Source: an uncultured Pelagibacteraceae bacterium (GTDB taxonomy: Bacteria > Pseudomonadota > Alphaproteobacteria > Pelagibacterales > Pelagibacteraceae). From it: a DNA stretch of 64,000 bases. Shown here piece by piece: positions 1-8,130 of this stretch. Numbering within the stretch: the stretch's first letter is position 1; every line of letters starts with the position of its first letter. A model generated the notes under the pieces. It had not been told where the DNA came from. It did no database searches and saw nothing but the letters and a program-made list of their open reading frames with translations. Made by a program: the position numbers and the translations under genes. The stretch lies in assembly GCA_902597055.1 (NCBI GenBank), contig CACJWG010000002.1:26962-90961 (forward strand), written 5' to 3'.

Positions 1-1311
1 TCCCTGTCTTCCTTCAAAGTTTCTATTCGAAGTAGATGCGCATCTTTCTTGAGGTTTTAATTTATCGGCATTCATTGCTAAACACATTGAACATCCAGGT
101 TCTCTCCATTCGAAACCGGACTCTATAAATATTTTATCAAGACCTTCTTGCTCAGCTTGTTCTTTAACTAAACCAGAACCAGGGACCACCATTCCATGTA
201 CATGTGAAGCCTTTTTCTTATTTTTTAATATTTGTGCAGCCTCTCTTAAGTCCTCAATTCTTCCATTCGTACAACTTCCTATAAAAACTTTATCAATTTT
301 AATGTCTTGAACTTTCACATCAGGTTTAAGCCCCATATAATCAAGAGATCTATTTATCGAATTCTTTTTATCAATATTTTTTTCATTTTCTGGATTGGGG
401 ATTTTCCCATTAATTGAAACTACGTCCTCAGGCGAAGTTCCCCATGTAACCATAGGCGCTATTTCATCACCTTTTAAATTAATTTCTTTATCAAATTTTG
501 CATCGCTATCACTTTTTAATTTACTCCAATAATCAAGTGCTTTTTCCCAGTTTTCTTTTTTTGGAGACATTGGTCTATCTTTTAAATAATTAAAAATCTT
601 TTCATCAGGTTGGATTAATCCTGCTCTAGCTCCACCTTCTATAGACATATTACAAATAGTCATTCTCTGTTCGACAGAAAGATTAGATATGACTGAACCA
701 GCATATTCTAACACACATCCCGTTCCTCCAGCAGTTCCTATTTTGCCAATGATTTGAAGAATTACATCTTTTGATGTTACTCCTAAAGGAAGTTTTCCAT
801 TAACATTAATTCTAAAATTTTTTGCTTTTTTCTGAACAAGAGTTTGTGTTGCTAAAACGTGTTCAACTTCTGAGGTTCCTATTCCAAACGCTAAGGCCCC
901 AAAAGCGCCATGAGTTGCCGTGTGACTGTCTCCGCAAACAATAACTGTTCCTGGTTGAGTAAATCCTTGCTCGGGTCCTACTATATGAACTATTCCTTGT
1001 CTTTTATCATTCATTCCAAAAAGTTTGATGTCAAAGTCTTTGCAATTTTTTTCAAGTGTTTCTACTTGAATTCTAGAGTCGTTGTCATCAATTCCTTTAG
1101 ATCTATCAGTTGTAGGTATATTATGATCAACAACAGCAAGGGTTAAGTTTGGATGTCTTACATCTCTTTTACTATTTCTAAGTCCTTCAAAAGCTTGTGG
1201 GCTAGTCACCTCATGTATCAAATGTCTGTCCACAAATAGCAAAGATGTTCCATCATCTTGTTGGTGGACTAAGTGATCACTCCAGATTTTATCGTATAAA
1301 GTCTTTGGCAT
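1..1311 (-). CDS. leuC: 3-isopropylmalate dehydratase large subunit (partial)
   Basis: LeuC isomerises 2- and 3-isopropylmalate in leucine biosynthesis, acting with LeuD and a [4Fe-4S] cluster in the cytoplasm. The reverse strand opens with [15 protein letters not shown], the family N-terminus. Near the window edge [11 protein letters not shown] and [10 protein letters not shown] carry the three cluster cysteines. About 437 codons are visible. The family is roughly 470 residues, so only the extreme C-terminus lies outside. The ATG is 12 bases after the rplS stop, so leuC is probably the tail of the ffh-rpsP-trmD-rplS operon. leuD would be expected beyond the window. Confidence 0.95.
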   Translation of the reverse strand, partial: MPKTLYDKIWSDHLVHQQDDGTSLLFVDRHLIHEVTSPQAFEGLRNSKRDVRHPNLTLAVVDHNIPTTDRSKGIDDNDSRIQVETLEKNCKDFDIKLFGMNDKRQGIVHIVGPEQGFTQPGTVIVCGDSHTATHGAFGALAFGIGTSEVEHVLATQTLVQKKAKNFRINVNGKLPLGVTSKDVILQIIGKIGTAGGTGCVLEYAGSVISNLSVEQRMTICNMSIEGGARAGLIQPDEKIFNYLKDRPMSPKKENWEKALDYWSKLKSDSDAKFDKEINLKGDEIAPMVTWGTSPEDVVSINGKIPNPENEKNIDKKNSINRSLDYMGLKPDVKVQDIKIDKVFIGSCTNGRIEDLREAAQILKNKKKASHVHGMVVPGSGLVKEQAEQEGLDKIFIESGFEWREPGCSMCLAMNADKLKPQERCASTSNRNFEGRQG

Positions 1312-1322
1312 TTAAAAAAAGA

Positions 1323-1871
1323 TTATTTTTTTAATTCAGTAGAAATCTTACTATCTTCTTTTTTCTCTTCAAGTTTTTTGGGTGTCTCAGCGACTTTTGT
1401 CTCGGTTTTTTCCTCAGTATTCTTTTGTTCTGTTGCTGGTAACACATTTTCTTCTGTAACCTGCTCAGGTTTGGCCTCAATATCAATACCAATTTTCTTT
1501 TTTATCTTTTCTGCAATTCTTGCTGATTTACCGGTTCTTTCTCTTAAATAGTACAATTTTGCACGTCTTACTTTACCAGATCTTATAACTTTGATTGTAT
1601 CAACTATTGGACTATAAAGTGCAAAAGTTCTTTCAACACCTTCTCCAAAAGAAATTTTTCTGACTGTAAAGGATGAATTTAAGTCTCTGTTTTTCTTTGC
1701 TATGCAAACACCCTCAAAATACTGAATTCTATCTCTTTTTCCTTCGGTAATTTTAACACCAACTTTTATAATATCTCCTGGAAAAAACTCTGGGAGTTTT
1801 TTTTCAGCTGAAATTTTTTTAACATTTGCTTTATTTATGTCTTCTATATTTTTCATGTTTAAATTTTGCAA
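1323..1871 (-). CDS. rplS: 50S ribosomal protein L19 with acidic/basic C-terminal tail
   Basis: L19 sits at the 30S-50S interface of the ribosome. The core is clear ([43 protein letters not shown]). The protein is 182 residues against about 115 in E. coli. The excess is a low-complexity C-terminal tail rich in E, K and T (from about residue 130). Two starts are possible. TTG at 1871 lies 7 bases after an AAGGA ribosome-binding site. ATG at 1856 (MKNIEDINK) fits family N-termini but has no nearby Shine-Dalgarno. I keep the TTG start on the ribosome-site evidence. It begins 2 bases after trmD. Confidence 0.93.
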   Translation of the reverse strand: MQNLNMKNIEDINKANVKKISAEKKLPEFFPGDIIKVGVKITEGKRDRIQYFEGVCIAKKNRDLNSSFTVRKISFGEGVERTFALYSPIVDTIKVIRSGKVRRAKLYYLRERTGKSARIAEKIKKKIGIDIEAKPEQVTEENVLPATEQKNTEEKTETKVAETPKKLEEKKEDSKISTELKK

Positions 1872-1873
1872 TT

Positions 1874-2560
1874 TTAATCCTTTTTATATTTTTGCCATAA
1901 ATCAGGTCTTCGGTGCCGTGTTATAGCCTCAGATTGTGACAAACGCCAGCTTTTAATTTTGTTATGATCTCCGGATAAAAGTATGTCGGGAACACTTAAT
2001 TTCTCCCATATTTGAGGTTTGGTATATTGTGGATACTCCAAAAGCCCATTTTCAAAGCTTTCATCTTTTGTAGAATTTAGATTTCCTAACACTCCAGGCA
2101 CTAATCTTAAAACTGTGTCTAAAACAACAAAAGAAGCCATCTCTCCTCCAGAAAGGATAAAGTCACCTATACTTATCTCCTCTACATTTCTTGAGTCTAG
2201 AACTCGTTGATCAACTCCCTCGAAGTGCCCACATAAAATATTAACTTTGTTTTTTTTAACAATACCCTTTGCAATATCTTGATTAAAAATTTTACCTTTT
2301 GGTGTTAGATAATAAACTGTTTCTTTTTCATCCAAATTTGCGTCCAAAGATTTTGCTACTACATCCGGTCTCATTAACATGCCTACACCACCGCCATATG
2401 GAGTATCATCAACAGTTTTATGTTTATCATCTGCGTAATCCCTAATATTTATAAGTTTTAAATCCCAAAGCTTTTTTTCAAAAGCTTTTTTGCAAATACC
2501 TATTTCGAAAGGTCCTGGAAAATATTCAGGATACAAAGTAAAAATTTTCGCTTGAAACAT
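1874..2560 (-). CDS. trmD: tRNA (guanine37-N1)-methyltransferase
   Basis: TrmD methylates G37 next to the anticodon of tRNAs with a G36, using S-adenosylmethionine, and so prevents frameshifting. It is a knotted SPOUT enzyme. Visible motifs are [14 protein letters not shown] near residue 56, [12 protein letters not shown] near 110, [11 protein letters not shown] near 130 and YPQYTKP near 176. Its 228 residues are the usual length. It begins 2 bases after the rpsP stop. In most Proteobacteria rimM lies between rpsP and trmD, and here there is no room for it. Confidence 0.96.
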   Translation of the reverse strand: MFQAKIFTLYPEYFPGPFEIGICKKAFEKKLWDLKLINIRDYADDKHKTVDDTPYGGGVGMLMRPDVVAKSLDANLDEKETVYYLTPKGKIFNQDIAKGIVKKNKVNILCGHFEGVDQRVLDSRNVEEISIGDFILSGGEMASFVVLDTVLRLVPGVLGNLNSTKDESFENGLLEYPQYTKPQIWEKLSVPDILLSGDHNKIKSWRLSQSEAITRHRRPDLWQKYKKD

Positions 2561-2562
2561 AG

Positions 2563-2988
2563 TTATTTTTTTTTCTCCTCCTTAGGTGCATCCGCTTTCT
2601 TTTCTGCTTTTGGTGCATCAGCTTTTTTCTCTTCCTTAGGGGCCTCTGCTTTCTTGTCCTCTTTTGGTGCTTCAGAAGCATCTTTCTTTCTGTCTTTTTT
2701 CGGAACAGCTTTATTTGGATTATTTCCTGGTTTAGGCATTTCCATTAAATTATTTTCTCCAAGTAATCGAGCAACTCTAGTTGTCGGTTTTGCTCCTTGG
2801 CTAAGCCAATATTTTATTCTTTCTGACTGCAATCCAACTCTTTCCTTTTTTTCTTTTGGCATAAGGGGATTAAAAAAACCTAATTTTTCTATAAATCTCC
2901 CATCTCTTGGGAATCTGCTGTCTGCAACCACAATTTTATAAACTGGTCTTTTTTTTGTTCCTCCCATTGATAATCTTAACTTTAACAT
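2563..2988 (-). CDS. rpsP: 30S ribosomal protein S16 with Lys/Ala/Pro/Glu repeat tail
   Basis: S16 is an assembly protein of the 30S body. The core ([44 protein letters not shown]) fills the first 80-85 residues. The rest of the 141 residues is a low-complexity tail with three or four imperfect copies of an (D/E)APK(E/A)EKKA-type unit, likely disordered. Tails of this kind are common on alphaproteobacterial S16. A good Shine-Dalgarno (GGAG) precedes the ATG in the 13-base gap after ffh, placing it in the same transcript. Confidence 0.95.
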   Translation of the reverse strand: MLKLRLSMGGTKKRPVYKIVVADSRFPRDGRFIEKLGFFNPLMPKEKKERVGLQSERIKYWLSQGAKPTTRVARLLGENNLMEMPKPGNNPNKAVPKKDRKKDASEAPKEDKKAEAPKEEKKADAPKAEKKADAPKEEKKK

Positions 2989-3001
2989 TTGTTTCTCCTT
3001 T

Positions 3002-4360
3002 TTATTTAAGTTGATTGAATAGCTCAGGTGGAATTCCTTTTTCCATTAAGCCTTTTGTATTTCCTTTTGACATCTTTTTCATCATGTCAGACATCATTTT
3101 AAATTGTTTTAACAATTTATTGATAGTGGCAATATCTGTTCCAGAGCCATTAGCAATTCTTTTTTTTCTTGAACCATCGATAATTTTTGGATTTTCCCTT
3201 TCTTTTTTAGTCATTGAAAGTATTACCGCTTCATTTTGTGTAATTATTTTTTCGTCAACACCAGCTTGGTCCATTTGCGATTTTATTTTTGAAACTCCAG
3301 GTAAAAAAGACATAACACCCTCTAGTCCTCCCATTTTTTTCATTTGTCTTAATTGTGAAAGATAGTCCTCTAAAGAAAACTGACCTTTCCTTAAACTCTC
3401 CTCAGTTTCTTTGAGTTTTTCCTCGTCAATTTCGTCAGCTGCTTTTTCTACAAGGGATACAATATCCCCCATTCCCAAAATTCTGTTAGCAATTCTATCA
3501 GGATGAAAACTTTCAAAATTTTCTATTTTTTCTCCAATACCTAAAAATTTTATTGGAACATTTGCAATATGTTTCATGCTTAATGCAGCTCCACCTCTAC
3601 CATCACCGTCAGCTCGAGTTAATATTATTCCAGTAACCTTTACTGTATTAGAAAATTCTTTAGCAACACTCGCAGCTACTTGTCCAGTTAATGAGTCTGC
3701 AACAAGTATAGTCTCTGTTGGTTTAATTACTTCTTCGATTTGTTTTATCTCAGACATCATCTGTAGATCTATTTGAGTTCTTCCAGCAGTATCAAAAATA
3801 ATTACATCTGACCCATTTAAATTAGCTGCAGATAGGGCTCTTCTGCAAATGTCAGCTGGAATTTGATCTTTTATAACTGGCAAGGTTTGGATATTATTTT
3901 GCTCGCCCAAAATTTTTAGTTGTTCCTGAGCAGCTGGTCTATAAATATCTAAACTTACCATCATAATTTTTTTCTTATTATTTTTTTCTAAAAATTTTGA
4001 GAGTTTTGCAGTTGTGGTTGTTTTTCCTGAACCTTGTAAACCAACCATCATTATTGTTACCGGTGGATTGGACTTTAAATTAATTTCTTGATTGCTATCA
4101 CCTAAAAATGAAACAAGCTCATCGTGAACAATTTTAACAACCATTTGTCCTGGAGCTGTGGATCTTATTATTTCTTTTCCTAATAATTTTGGTTTAACTT
4201 TTGTTTCAAAGTCTTTTACTACCTCTAGCGATACATCTGCTTCTAGTAAAGCTTGTCTAATAAGCTTAAGACCCTCATCAACCTGTTTTTCATTTAGGGA
4301 TGGCGCCTTTTTAAATGTATCGAGTATTCCCTCGAATTTATTTGTCAAATTTTCAAACAT
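3002..4360 (-). CDS. ffh: Signal recognition particle protein Ffh
   Basis: Ffh is the SRP54 GTPase that, with 4.5S RNA, delivers ribosomes making membrane proteins to FtsY. It shows the N domain from [14 protein letters not shown]-loop [19 protein letters not shown], the G-domain motif [15 protein letters not shown] (the alphaproteobacterial form), and a methionine-rich M domain ending near [10 protein letters not shown] chose the ATG at 4360 because it matches the family start and follows GGAAG. The open frame runs further upstream to 4441, but that stretch is a G+C-rich foldable leader and does not look like protein. It heads the rpsP-trmD-rplS-leuC transcript. Confidence 0.97.
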   Translation of the reverse strand: MFENLTNKFEGILDTFKKAPSLNEKQVDEGLKLIRQALLEADVSLEVVKDFETKVKPKLLGKEIIRSTAPGQMVVKIVHDELVSFLGDSNQEINLKSNPPVTIMMVGLQGSGKTTTTAKLSKFLEKNNKKKIMMVSLDIYRPAAQEQLKILGEQNNIQTLPVIKDQIPADICRRALSAANLNGSDVIIFDTAGRTQIDLQMMSEIKQIEEVIKPTETILVADSLTGQVAASVAKEFSNTVKVTGIILTRADGDGRGGAALSMKHIANVPIKFLGIGEKIENFESFHPDRIANRILGMGDIVSLVEKAADEIDEEKLKETEESLRKGQFSLEDYLSQLRQMKKMGGLEGVMSFLPGVSKIKSQMDQAGVDEKIITQNEAVILSMTKKERENPKIIDGSRKKRIANGSGTDIATINKLLKQFKMMSDMMKKMSKGNTKGLMEKGIPPELFNQLK

Positions 4361-4463
4361 AATTTCTTCCAGCAGCAATCGCACCAGTGGGCGAACCCTC
4401 GCTGACTGGTGTCGATCTCTTTGTTTCCAAAGACACCGCAAAATGCTGTTTTTGCGGAAGTTG
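4361..4463 (-). ncRNA. Structured G+C-rich leader of ffh, possible cis-regulatory RNA
   Basis: The roughly 100 bases upstream of the ffh ATG, read on the minus strand, are far richer in G+C than the surroundings and fold readily. Hairpin 1 is CCGCAAAA/TTTTGCGG (4457-4450 with 4443-4436), loop ACAGCA. Hairpin 2 is GTGTC/GACAC (4436-4432 with 4413-4409) enclosing TTTG-GAAA-CAAA with a GAAA tetraloop. Hairpin 3 is CACCAGT/ACTGGTG (4411-4405 with 4388-4382) enclosing GGG-TTCG-CCC. Hairpins 2 and 3 share 4411-4409, so they compete. GCTG at 4375-4372, just before the ribosome site, can pair with the CAGC of loop 1 as a pseudoknot. It does not match the 4.5S RNA core or any riboswitch class I can recall. 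Confidence 0.6.
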
Positions 4464-4477
4464 TGAGAAACTATAAT
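4449..4477 (+). promoter_or_regulatory. Candidate sigma70 promoter for dapF-ftsY
   Basis: A perfect -10 hexamer TATAAT lies at 4472-4477. A weak -35 (TTTTTG, 4449-4454) sits 17 bases upstream, inside hairpin 1 of the divergent ffh leader. Transcription would start near 4484, about 34 bases before the dapF ATG. The -10 shares four bases with the ffh -10 on the other strand (symmetric CTATAATAG). Confidence 0.55.
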
Positions 4478-4498
4478 AGAGGTTCAAAAAGTCAATAA
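4470..4498 (-). promoter_or_regulatory. Candidate sigma70 promoter for ffh
   Basis: On the minus strand TTATTG (4498-4493) and TATAGT (4475-4470) are separated by 17 bases. The predicted start near 4463 would give a leader of about 103 bases holding the hairpins described above. The -10 element overlaps the divergent dapF -10 element. No experimental support is visible. Confidence 0.5.
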
Positions 4499-4517
4499 AT
4501 AAGTTAAGTATTATTAT

Positions 4518-5330
4518 ATGGATTTTAAAGCTTATAAAATGGATGGACTTGGAAATGACTTCGTCATAATTGATCAACGTGAAAAAAAATATGATCTAAA
4601 CAATTCTCAAATAAAAAAAATTTGTGACAGAAGCAATATTGGTTGTGATCAACTAATTCTTATAGATAAAAGTGATAAATTTGATGCATTTCTTACTTTT
4701 AAAAATTCAGATGGCTCAGACTCCGCAGCATGTGGAAATGGAACTAGATGTGTAGCTAGCTTGTTATCAAAAGAAAGTTCAAAAAACTTTATTACTGTTG
4801 AAACTTCTTCAGGAAAATTAGAGTCGAAAATATTAAAAAATAATTTGATTCAAACAAACATTGGAAAACCAAAAACTAATTGGGATCAAATACCTCTAAG
4901 CGAGAAAATTGATACAAAAAAAATTAAAGTTATGGTTGGTGATATTGGGTTTTTAGGAACAGCAATTAATGTTGGAAATCCTCACATTATTTTTTTTATA
5001 AACGAATTAGAAAAAATCGAAATTGAAAAAGTTGGACCGATCGTAGAAAATCATGAATTATTTCCTGAAAAAGTTAATGTTACTTTTGCAAAAGAGCAAA
5101 GTAAAAACCATTTTAAAGTATTACACTGGGAAAGGGGAGCTGGTCTTACAAAAGCATGTGGAACTGCAGCATGTGCAACCGCTGTAGCTGGTGAAATTAA
5201 TGGTATTTCAAAATTTCCAACTGAAATAGAATTTAAATTAGGAAAAATTAAAATCAATAAAGATGAACAAGGAAACGTTATTATGGAAGGTTTGGTCTCA
5301 GAAGTTGAGCATATTGATATAAATTTATGA
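4518..5330 (+). CDS. dapF: Diaminopimelate epimerase
   Basis: DapF converts LL- to meso-diaminopimelate for lysine and peptidoglycan synthesis by a two-cysteine, cofactor-free mechanism. The two catalytic cysteines are C72 in ACGNGTRC and C214 in KACGTAAC. The N-terminus MDFKAYKMDGLGNDF is typical. Length (270) is normal. Its stop overlaps the ftsY start (ATGA), so the two genes are translationally coupled. Confidence 0.96.
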   Translation: MDFKAYKMDGLGNDFVIIDQREKKYDLNNSQIKKICDRSNIGCDQLILIDKSDKFDAFLTFKNSDGSDSAACGNGTRCVASLLSKESSKNFITVETSSGKLESKILKNNLIQTNIGKPKTNWDQIPLSEKIDTKKIKVMVGDIGFLGTAINVGNPHIIFFINELEKIEIEKVGPIVENHELFPEKVNVTFAKEQSKNHFKVLHWERGAGLTKACGTAACATAVAGEINGISKFPTEIEFKLGKIKINKDEQGNVIMEGLVSEVEHIDINL

Positions 5331-6241
5331 TTAATATTTTTCAAAAATTTAAGGATGGCTTAAAAAAAACTACGTCAAATTTTTCAAAAGGTATAAAAGA
5401 CATTGTAGTTAACAAAGAAATTGACGATAAAACTTTAGAAGAAATTGAGGAATTTTTAATTCAATCAGACGTTGGAGTTGAGGCTTCATCAGAGATTAGA
5501 CAACAAATAGCTAATAGTAGAATTGATCCAAGTAAAAATAAACTGGATGAGATTAATAAAATTCTTAAAGAATATATTCTCTCATTAATGAAACCTTTAG
5601 AAAATAAAAATTTTTTTCATCAATCTAATGAAAATAGAACAATTTTAGTTTCAGGTGTTAATGGAGTAGGAAAAACAACTACAATTGGGAAAATGTCTAA
5701 AATATTTCAAAATAATAATAATAAAACAGTGCTAGCTGCTTGTGACACCTTTAGAGCTGCAGCAATAGATCAATTAGAAAACTGGTCAAAAAAAGTTGGA
5801 AGCGAAATAATAAAATCAGAGGCAGGAAGTGATCCTGCGTCTGTTGCTTTTAAGGCAATGGAATATTCAAAAAAAAATAAAATTCATACAGTTTTGATAG
5901 ATACAGCTGGTAGATTGCAGAACAAGAAAAACTTGATGGATGAGTATAAAAAAATTGCAAAAGTTGTTAAAAAAGTTGACAACAATGCGCCTCATGATGT
6001 TGTTCTAATCTTGGATGCAACCTCAGGACAAAATGTAATAAATCAAGTGACAGAATTTAATAATATTATCCCTTTAACTGGCCTAGTTATGACAAAACTT
6101 GATGGCACTGCAAAAGGAGGAATACTAATTGCTGCTGCAAAAAAATTTAAACTTCCAATAATTGCAATAGGTCTTGGTGAAAAAGAGGATGATTTACAAT
6201 CTTTTGATGCTGTAACTTTTGCAGAAAATTTTTTAAGTTAA
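5327..6241 (+). CDS. ftsY: Signal recognition particle receptor FtsY
   Basis: FtsY is the membrane-associated SRP receptor GTPase partnering Ffh. It has the NG domain only: N-domain helices to about residue 100, P-loop GVNGVGKTTTIGKM, DTFRAAAIDQL, DTAGRLQNK and TKLDGTAKGG. At 304 residues it lacks the long acidic A domain of enterobacterial FtsY, as in many alphaproteobacteria. Ffh and FtsY therefore sit head to head around one intergenic region. The neighbouring gene on the right converges with a 6-base gap and no clear terminator. Confidence 0.96.
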   Translation: MINIFQKFKDGLKKTTSNFSKGIKDIVVNKEIDDKTLEEIEEFLIQSDVGVEASSEIRQQIANSRIDPSKNKLDEINKILKEYILSLMKPLENKNFFHQSNENRTILVSGVNGVGKTTTIGKMSKIFQNNNNKTVLAACDTFRAAAIDQLENWSKKVGSEIIKSEAGSDPASVAFKAMEYSKKNKIHTVLIDTAGRLQNKKNLMDEYKKIAKVVKKVDNNAPHDVVLILDATSGQNVINQVTEFNNIIPLTGLVMTKLDGTAKGGILIAAAKKFKLPIIAIGLGEKEDDLQSFDAVTFAENFLS

Positions 6242-6247
6242 GAAAAA

Positions 6248-7060
6248 TCAATTTAATTCATTAATAAAATTTTTAATATTCCCTAAAAGTTCTTGATCAA
6301 AATCCATCATGTGATCATCCCCTGACTTAAAATAACTAAATTTTGGCTCTGAAAAACTTTCAAACATTCTTTTTCCCATACTAAATGGAACAATGTTATC
6401 TTTATCTCCGTGCATAACTAGTTTAGGGGAAGTTATTTTGCTAATTTTATTAATGGAGTCATATCTATCTTTCAACAATAAGTTCACTGGTAAATAAGGA
6501 TAATAAATTTTTGAAAGTTCTACCATTGAGGTAAAAGGGGACTCTAATATTATTCCCGCAAATGGAAATTTAGAACCAAGGTCCACTGCAACAGCTGTTC
6601 CTAGAGATTCTCCGTAAAGAATGATATTGTTATCACCAATGTTGTTTGAATTTAACCACCTCTTCGCTGCCATTGAGTCGTTGTACAAACCTTCCTCTGT
6701 TGGTTTTCCCTCATTTCCACTGAAACCTCTGTAAGCAATAATTAAATAATTTACCTCTAGTTCAGCTATCTCGTTTAGTTTGTAAATTCTATTTTGTAGA
6801 TTTCCTGCATTCCCATGAAAAAACAGCAATGTCTTATATTTCTTGTCTTTAAAATGGTGCCAACCAATTAATTTATTATCTGACTTAACGAACACCTTTT
6901 CAATCTTATGTGTCAGTTTGTTCTCATCTAAATAGTTATTTTCGTTAGGATGATATAATAATTTTCTCTGCAACAGAAAAATTACCAAACAAACAATTAC
7001 ATAAATAGTGATTAAACTAATTAAAATATTGAAGATAAGCATAATTTTTTTATTAAACAT
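6248..7060 (-). CDS. Alpha/beta hydrolase, BEM46-like, membrane-anchored
   Basis: One N-terminal membrane segment (about residues 7-29) is followed by an alpha/beta hydrolase fold of the BEM46/ABHD13 type. FFHGNAGN is the oxyanion region, YGESLGTAVA carries the nucleophile serine, and HGDKDNIVPF and DHMM give the acidic and histidine parts of the triad. Its substrate cannot be told from sequence. It lies 1 base after the EamA transporter gene on the same strand, so they are probably co-transcribed. Confidence 0.8.
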   Translation of the reverse strand: MFNKKIMLIFNILISLITIYVIVCLVIFLLQRKLLYHPNENNYLDENKLTHKIEKVFVKSDNKLIGWHHFKDKKYKTLLFFHGNAGNLQNRIYKLNEIAELEVNYLIIAYRGFSGNEGKPTEEGLYNDSMAAKRWLNSNNIGDNNIILYGESLGTAVAVDLGSKFPFAGIILESPFTSMVELSKIYYPYLPVNLLLKDRYDSINKISKITSPKLVMHGDKDNIVPFSMGKRMFESFSEPKFSYFKSGDDHMMDFDQELLGNIKNFINELN

Positions 7061-7061
7061 T

Positions 7062-7946
7062 CTAAGCCTTTTTTCTTACCAGATAAACTCCAAGGAAAAC
7101 AAGAAATGTTCCATATAAATGGAAAAGTTCTAATGTCTCACCAAAAAATAATATGCCATAAAATGCTCCATAAACTGTAAATAAATACAAAGTAAATCCT
7201 GTCGTTGTAGCACCGAGATATTTTTGAGTGTAAGTATACAATATAAAAGCAATTATTCCTGGTGAAATTGCAGCAAATATAACCCAAAAGAAAAATTTCA
7301 AATCAAATGTAGTTACGTTAATAAAATTTTGTTCAAATATATAAAATGGTAATAAGCTTAATGCTCCAAAAAAAGAAATGGCTGTAAACCTTTCAAAAAC
7401 ATTTAGGGAAGATTTCCAATTAAAAAGAAATATAGAATATAATGCCCAGCCAATTGAAGCTCCCAACATCCATAAATCTCCCTTTGTAAATTTTAAAGAT
7501 ATCAAAGTAGAATATTCACCTCTTACAATAATAATTAAAACTCCTAGAAGGCATGATGAAAGGCCAATGAATTTGAAAAAATTCATTTTTTCTTTAAAAA
7601 AAAAATAAGAAATTAAAATTATAAAAATAGGTGAGGAAGTATAAATAATTCCCATGTTTATTATTGTAGTTGTCTGACCAGCTATAAATGGAAAAGCTCC
7701 ACAAACTCCACAACCCATTAATCCTAAAAAGAAAAGTTCTTTATATTCTTTTAATAAAATTTTTTTTTTGGATAAAATTCCGTAATTGAACAGCATCAAT
7801 AAAAGGAATACTGATAACCATCTCCAAAAAGCTAGGGAGATAGGAGGAACAAATTCTACACCCCCTCTTGCAACTACAAGATTGCTAGCCATAAAAATAG
7901 GTTGAATAAAAAGAAGTGTGTAAGGTAAAAAATCCTTTTTTTTCAC
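7062..7946 (-). CDS. EamA/DMT family transporter
   Basis: This 294-residue protein has ten predicted membrane segments in two EamA repeats, as in the drug/metabolite transporter superfamily. Characteristic pieces are SLAFWRWLSVFLLL in repeat 1 and FLGVYLVRKKA at the C-terminus. DMT proteins export or import small metabolites, and no substrate can be assigned here. The start is GTG at 7946. The gene begins 4 bases after the stop of the small membrane protein upstream. Confidence 0.85.
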   Translation of the reverse strand: MKKKDFLPYTLLFIQPIFMASNLVVARGGVEFVPPISLAFWRWLSVFLLLMLFNYGILSKKKILLKEYKELFFLGLMGCGVCGAFPFIAGQTTTIINMGIIYTSSPIFIILISYFFFKEKMNFFKFIGLSSCLLGVLIIIVRGEYSTLISLKFTKGDLWMLGASIGWALYSIFLFNWKSSLNVFERFTAISFFGALSLLPFYIFEQNFINVTTFDLKFFFWVIFAAISPGIIAFILYTYTQKYLGATTTGFTLYLFTVYGAFYGILFFGETLELFHLYGTFLVFLGVYLVRKKA

Positions 7947-7950
7947 TTAG

Positions 7951-8130
7951 TTACTTAGACTTGTCAAAAAAAGCTTCGTAAATCATCATGACAATTGCAC
8001 AGCCCATTAATATGTAAACAGGCAATACATCAAGAAAACCAATCATCATTGATCTTGTTAATGTAGTAGCTAGTCCTATTAAAAAGAAGATCGCAAAAGA
8101 TAATCCAACTAGTGTAGTAATTTTATTCAT
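7951..8130 (-). CDS. Small two-helix membrane protein, 59 residues
   Basis: An open frame of 59 codons starts with ATG at 8130 (MNKITTLVGLSFAIFFLIG) and ends at TAA 7951-7953. It has two hydrophobic segments (about 6-22 and 36-51) linked by a short basic loop, TLTRSMM. It overlaps the amidase stop by 8 bases and ends 4 bases before the EamA gene, which suggests translational coupling in the same operon. I recognise no family. Confidence 0.65.
   Translation of the reverse strand: MNKITTLVGLSFAIFFLIGLATTLTRSMMIGFLDVLPVYILMGCAIVMMIYEAFFDKSK

Noticed and set aside
910..1146. 78-codon frame on the plus strand
   Set aside because: It lies antisense within leuC, whose protein motifs are clear. The predicted peptide resembles nothing.
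2552..2941. 129-codon plus-strand frame rich in Ser, Phe and Ala
   Set aside because: It is the antisense of the repetitive S16 tail. The apparent repeats only mirror the Lys/Ala/Pro/Glu units.
4361..4441. N-terminal extension of ffh
   Set aside because: The frame is open, but the encoded peptide (many Arg and Leu) has no family similarity, and the DNA is a G+C-rich hairpin region. The ATG at 4360 matches the Ffh family start.
4361..4463. 4.5S SRP RNA (ffs) just upstream of ffh
   Set aside because: The GGTC-GGAA-GGAAGCAG-type domain IV core of bacterial 4.5S RNA is not present. The GAAA loop is in a different stem context.
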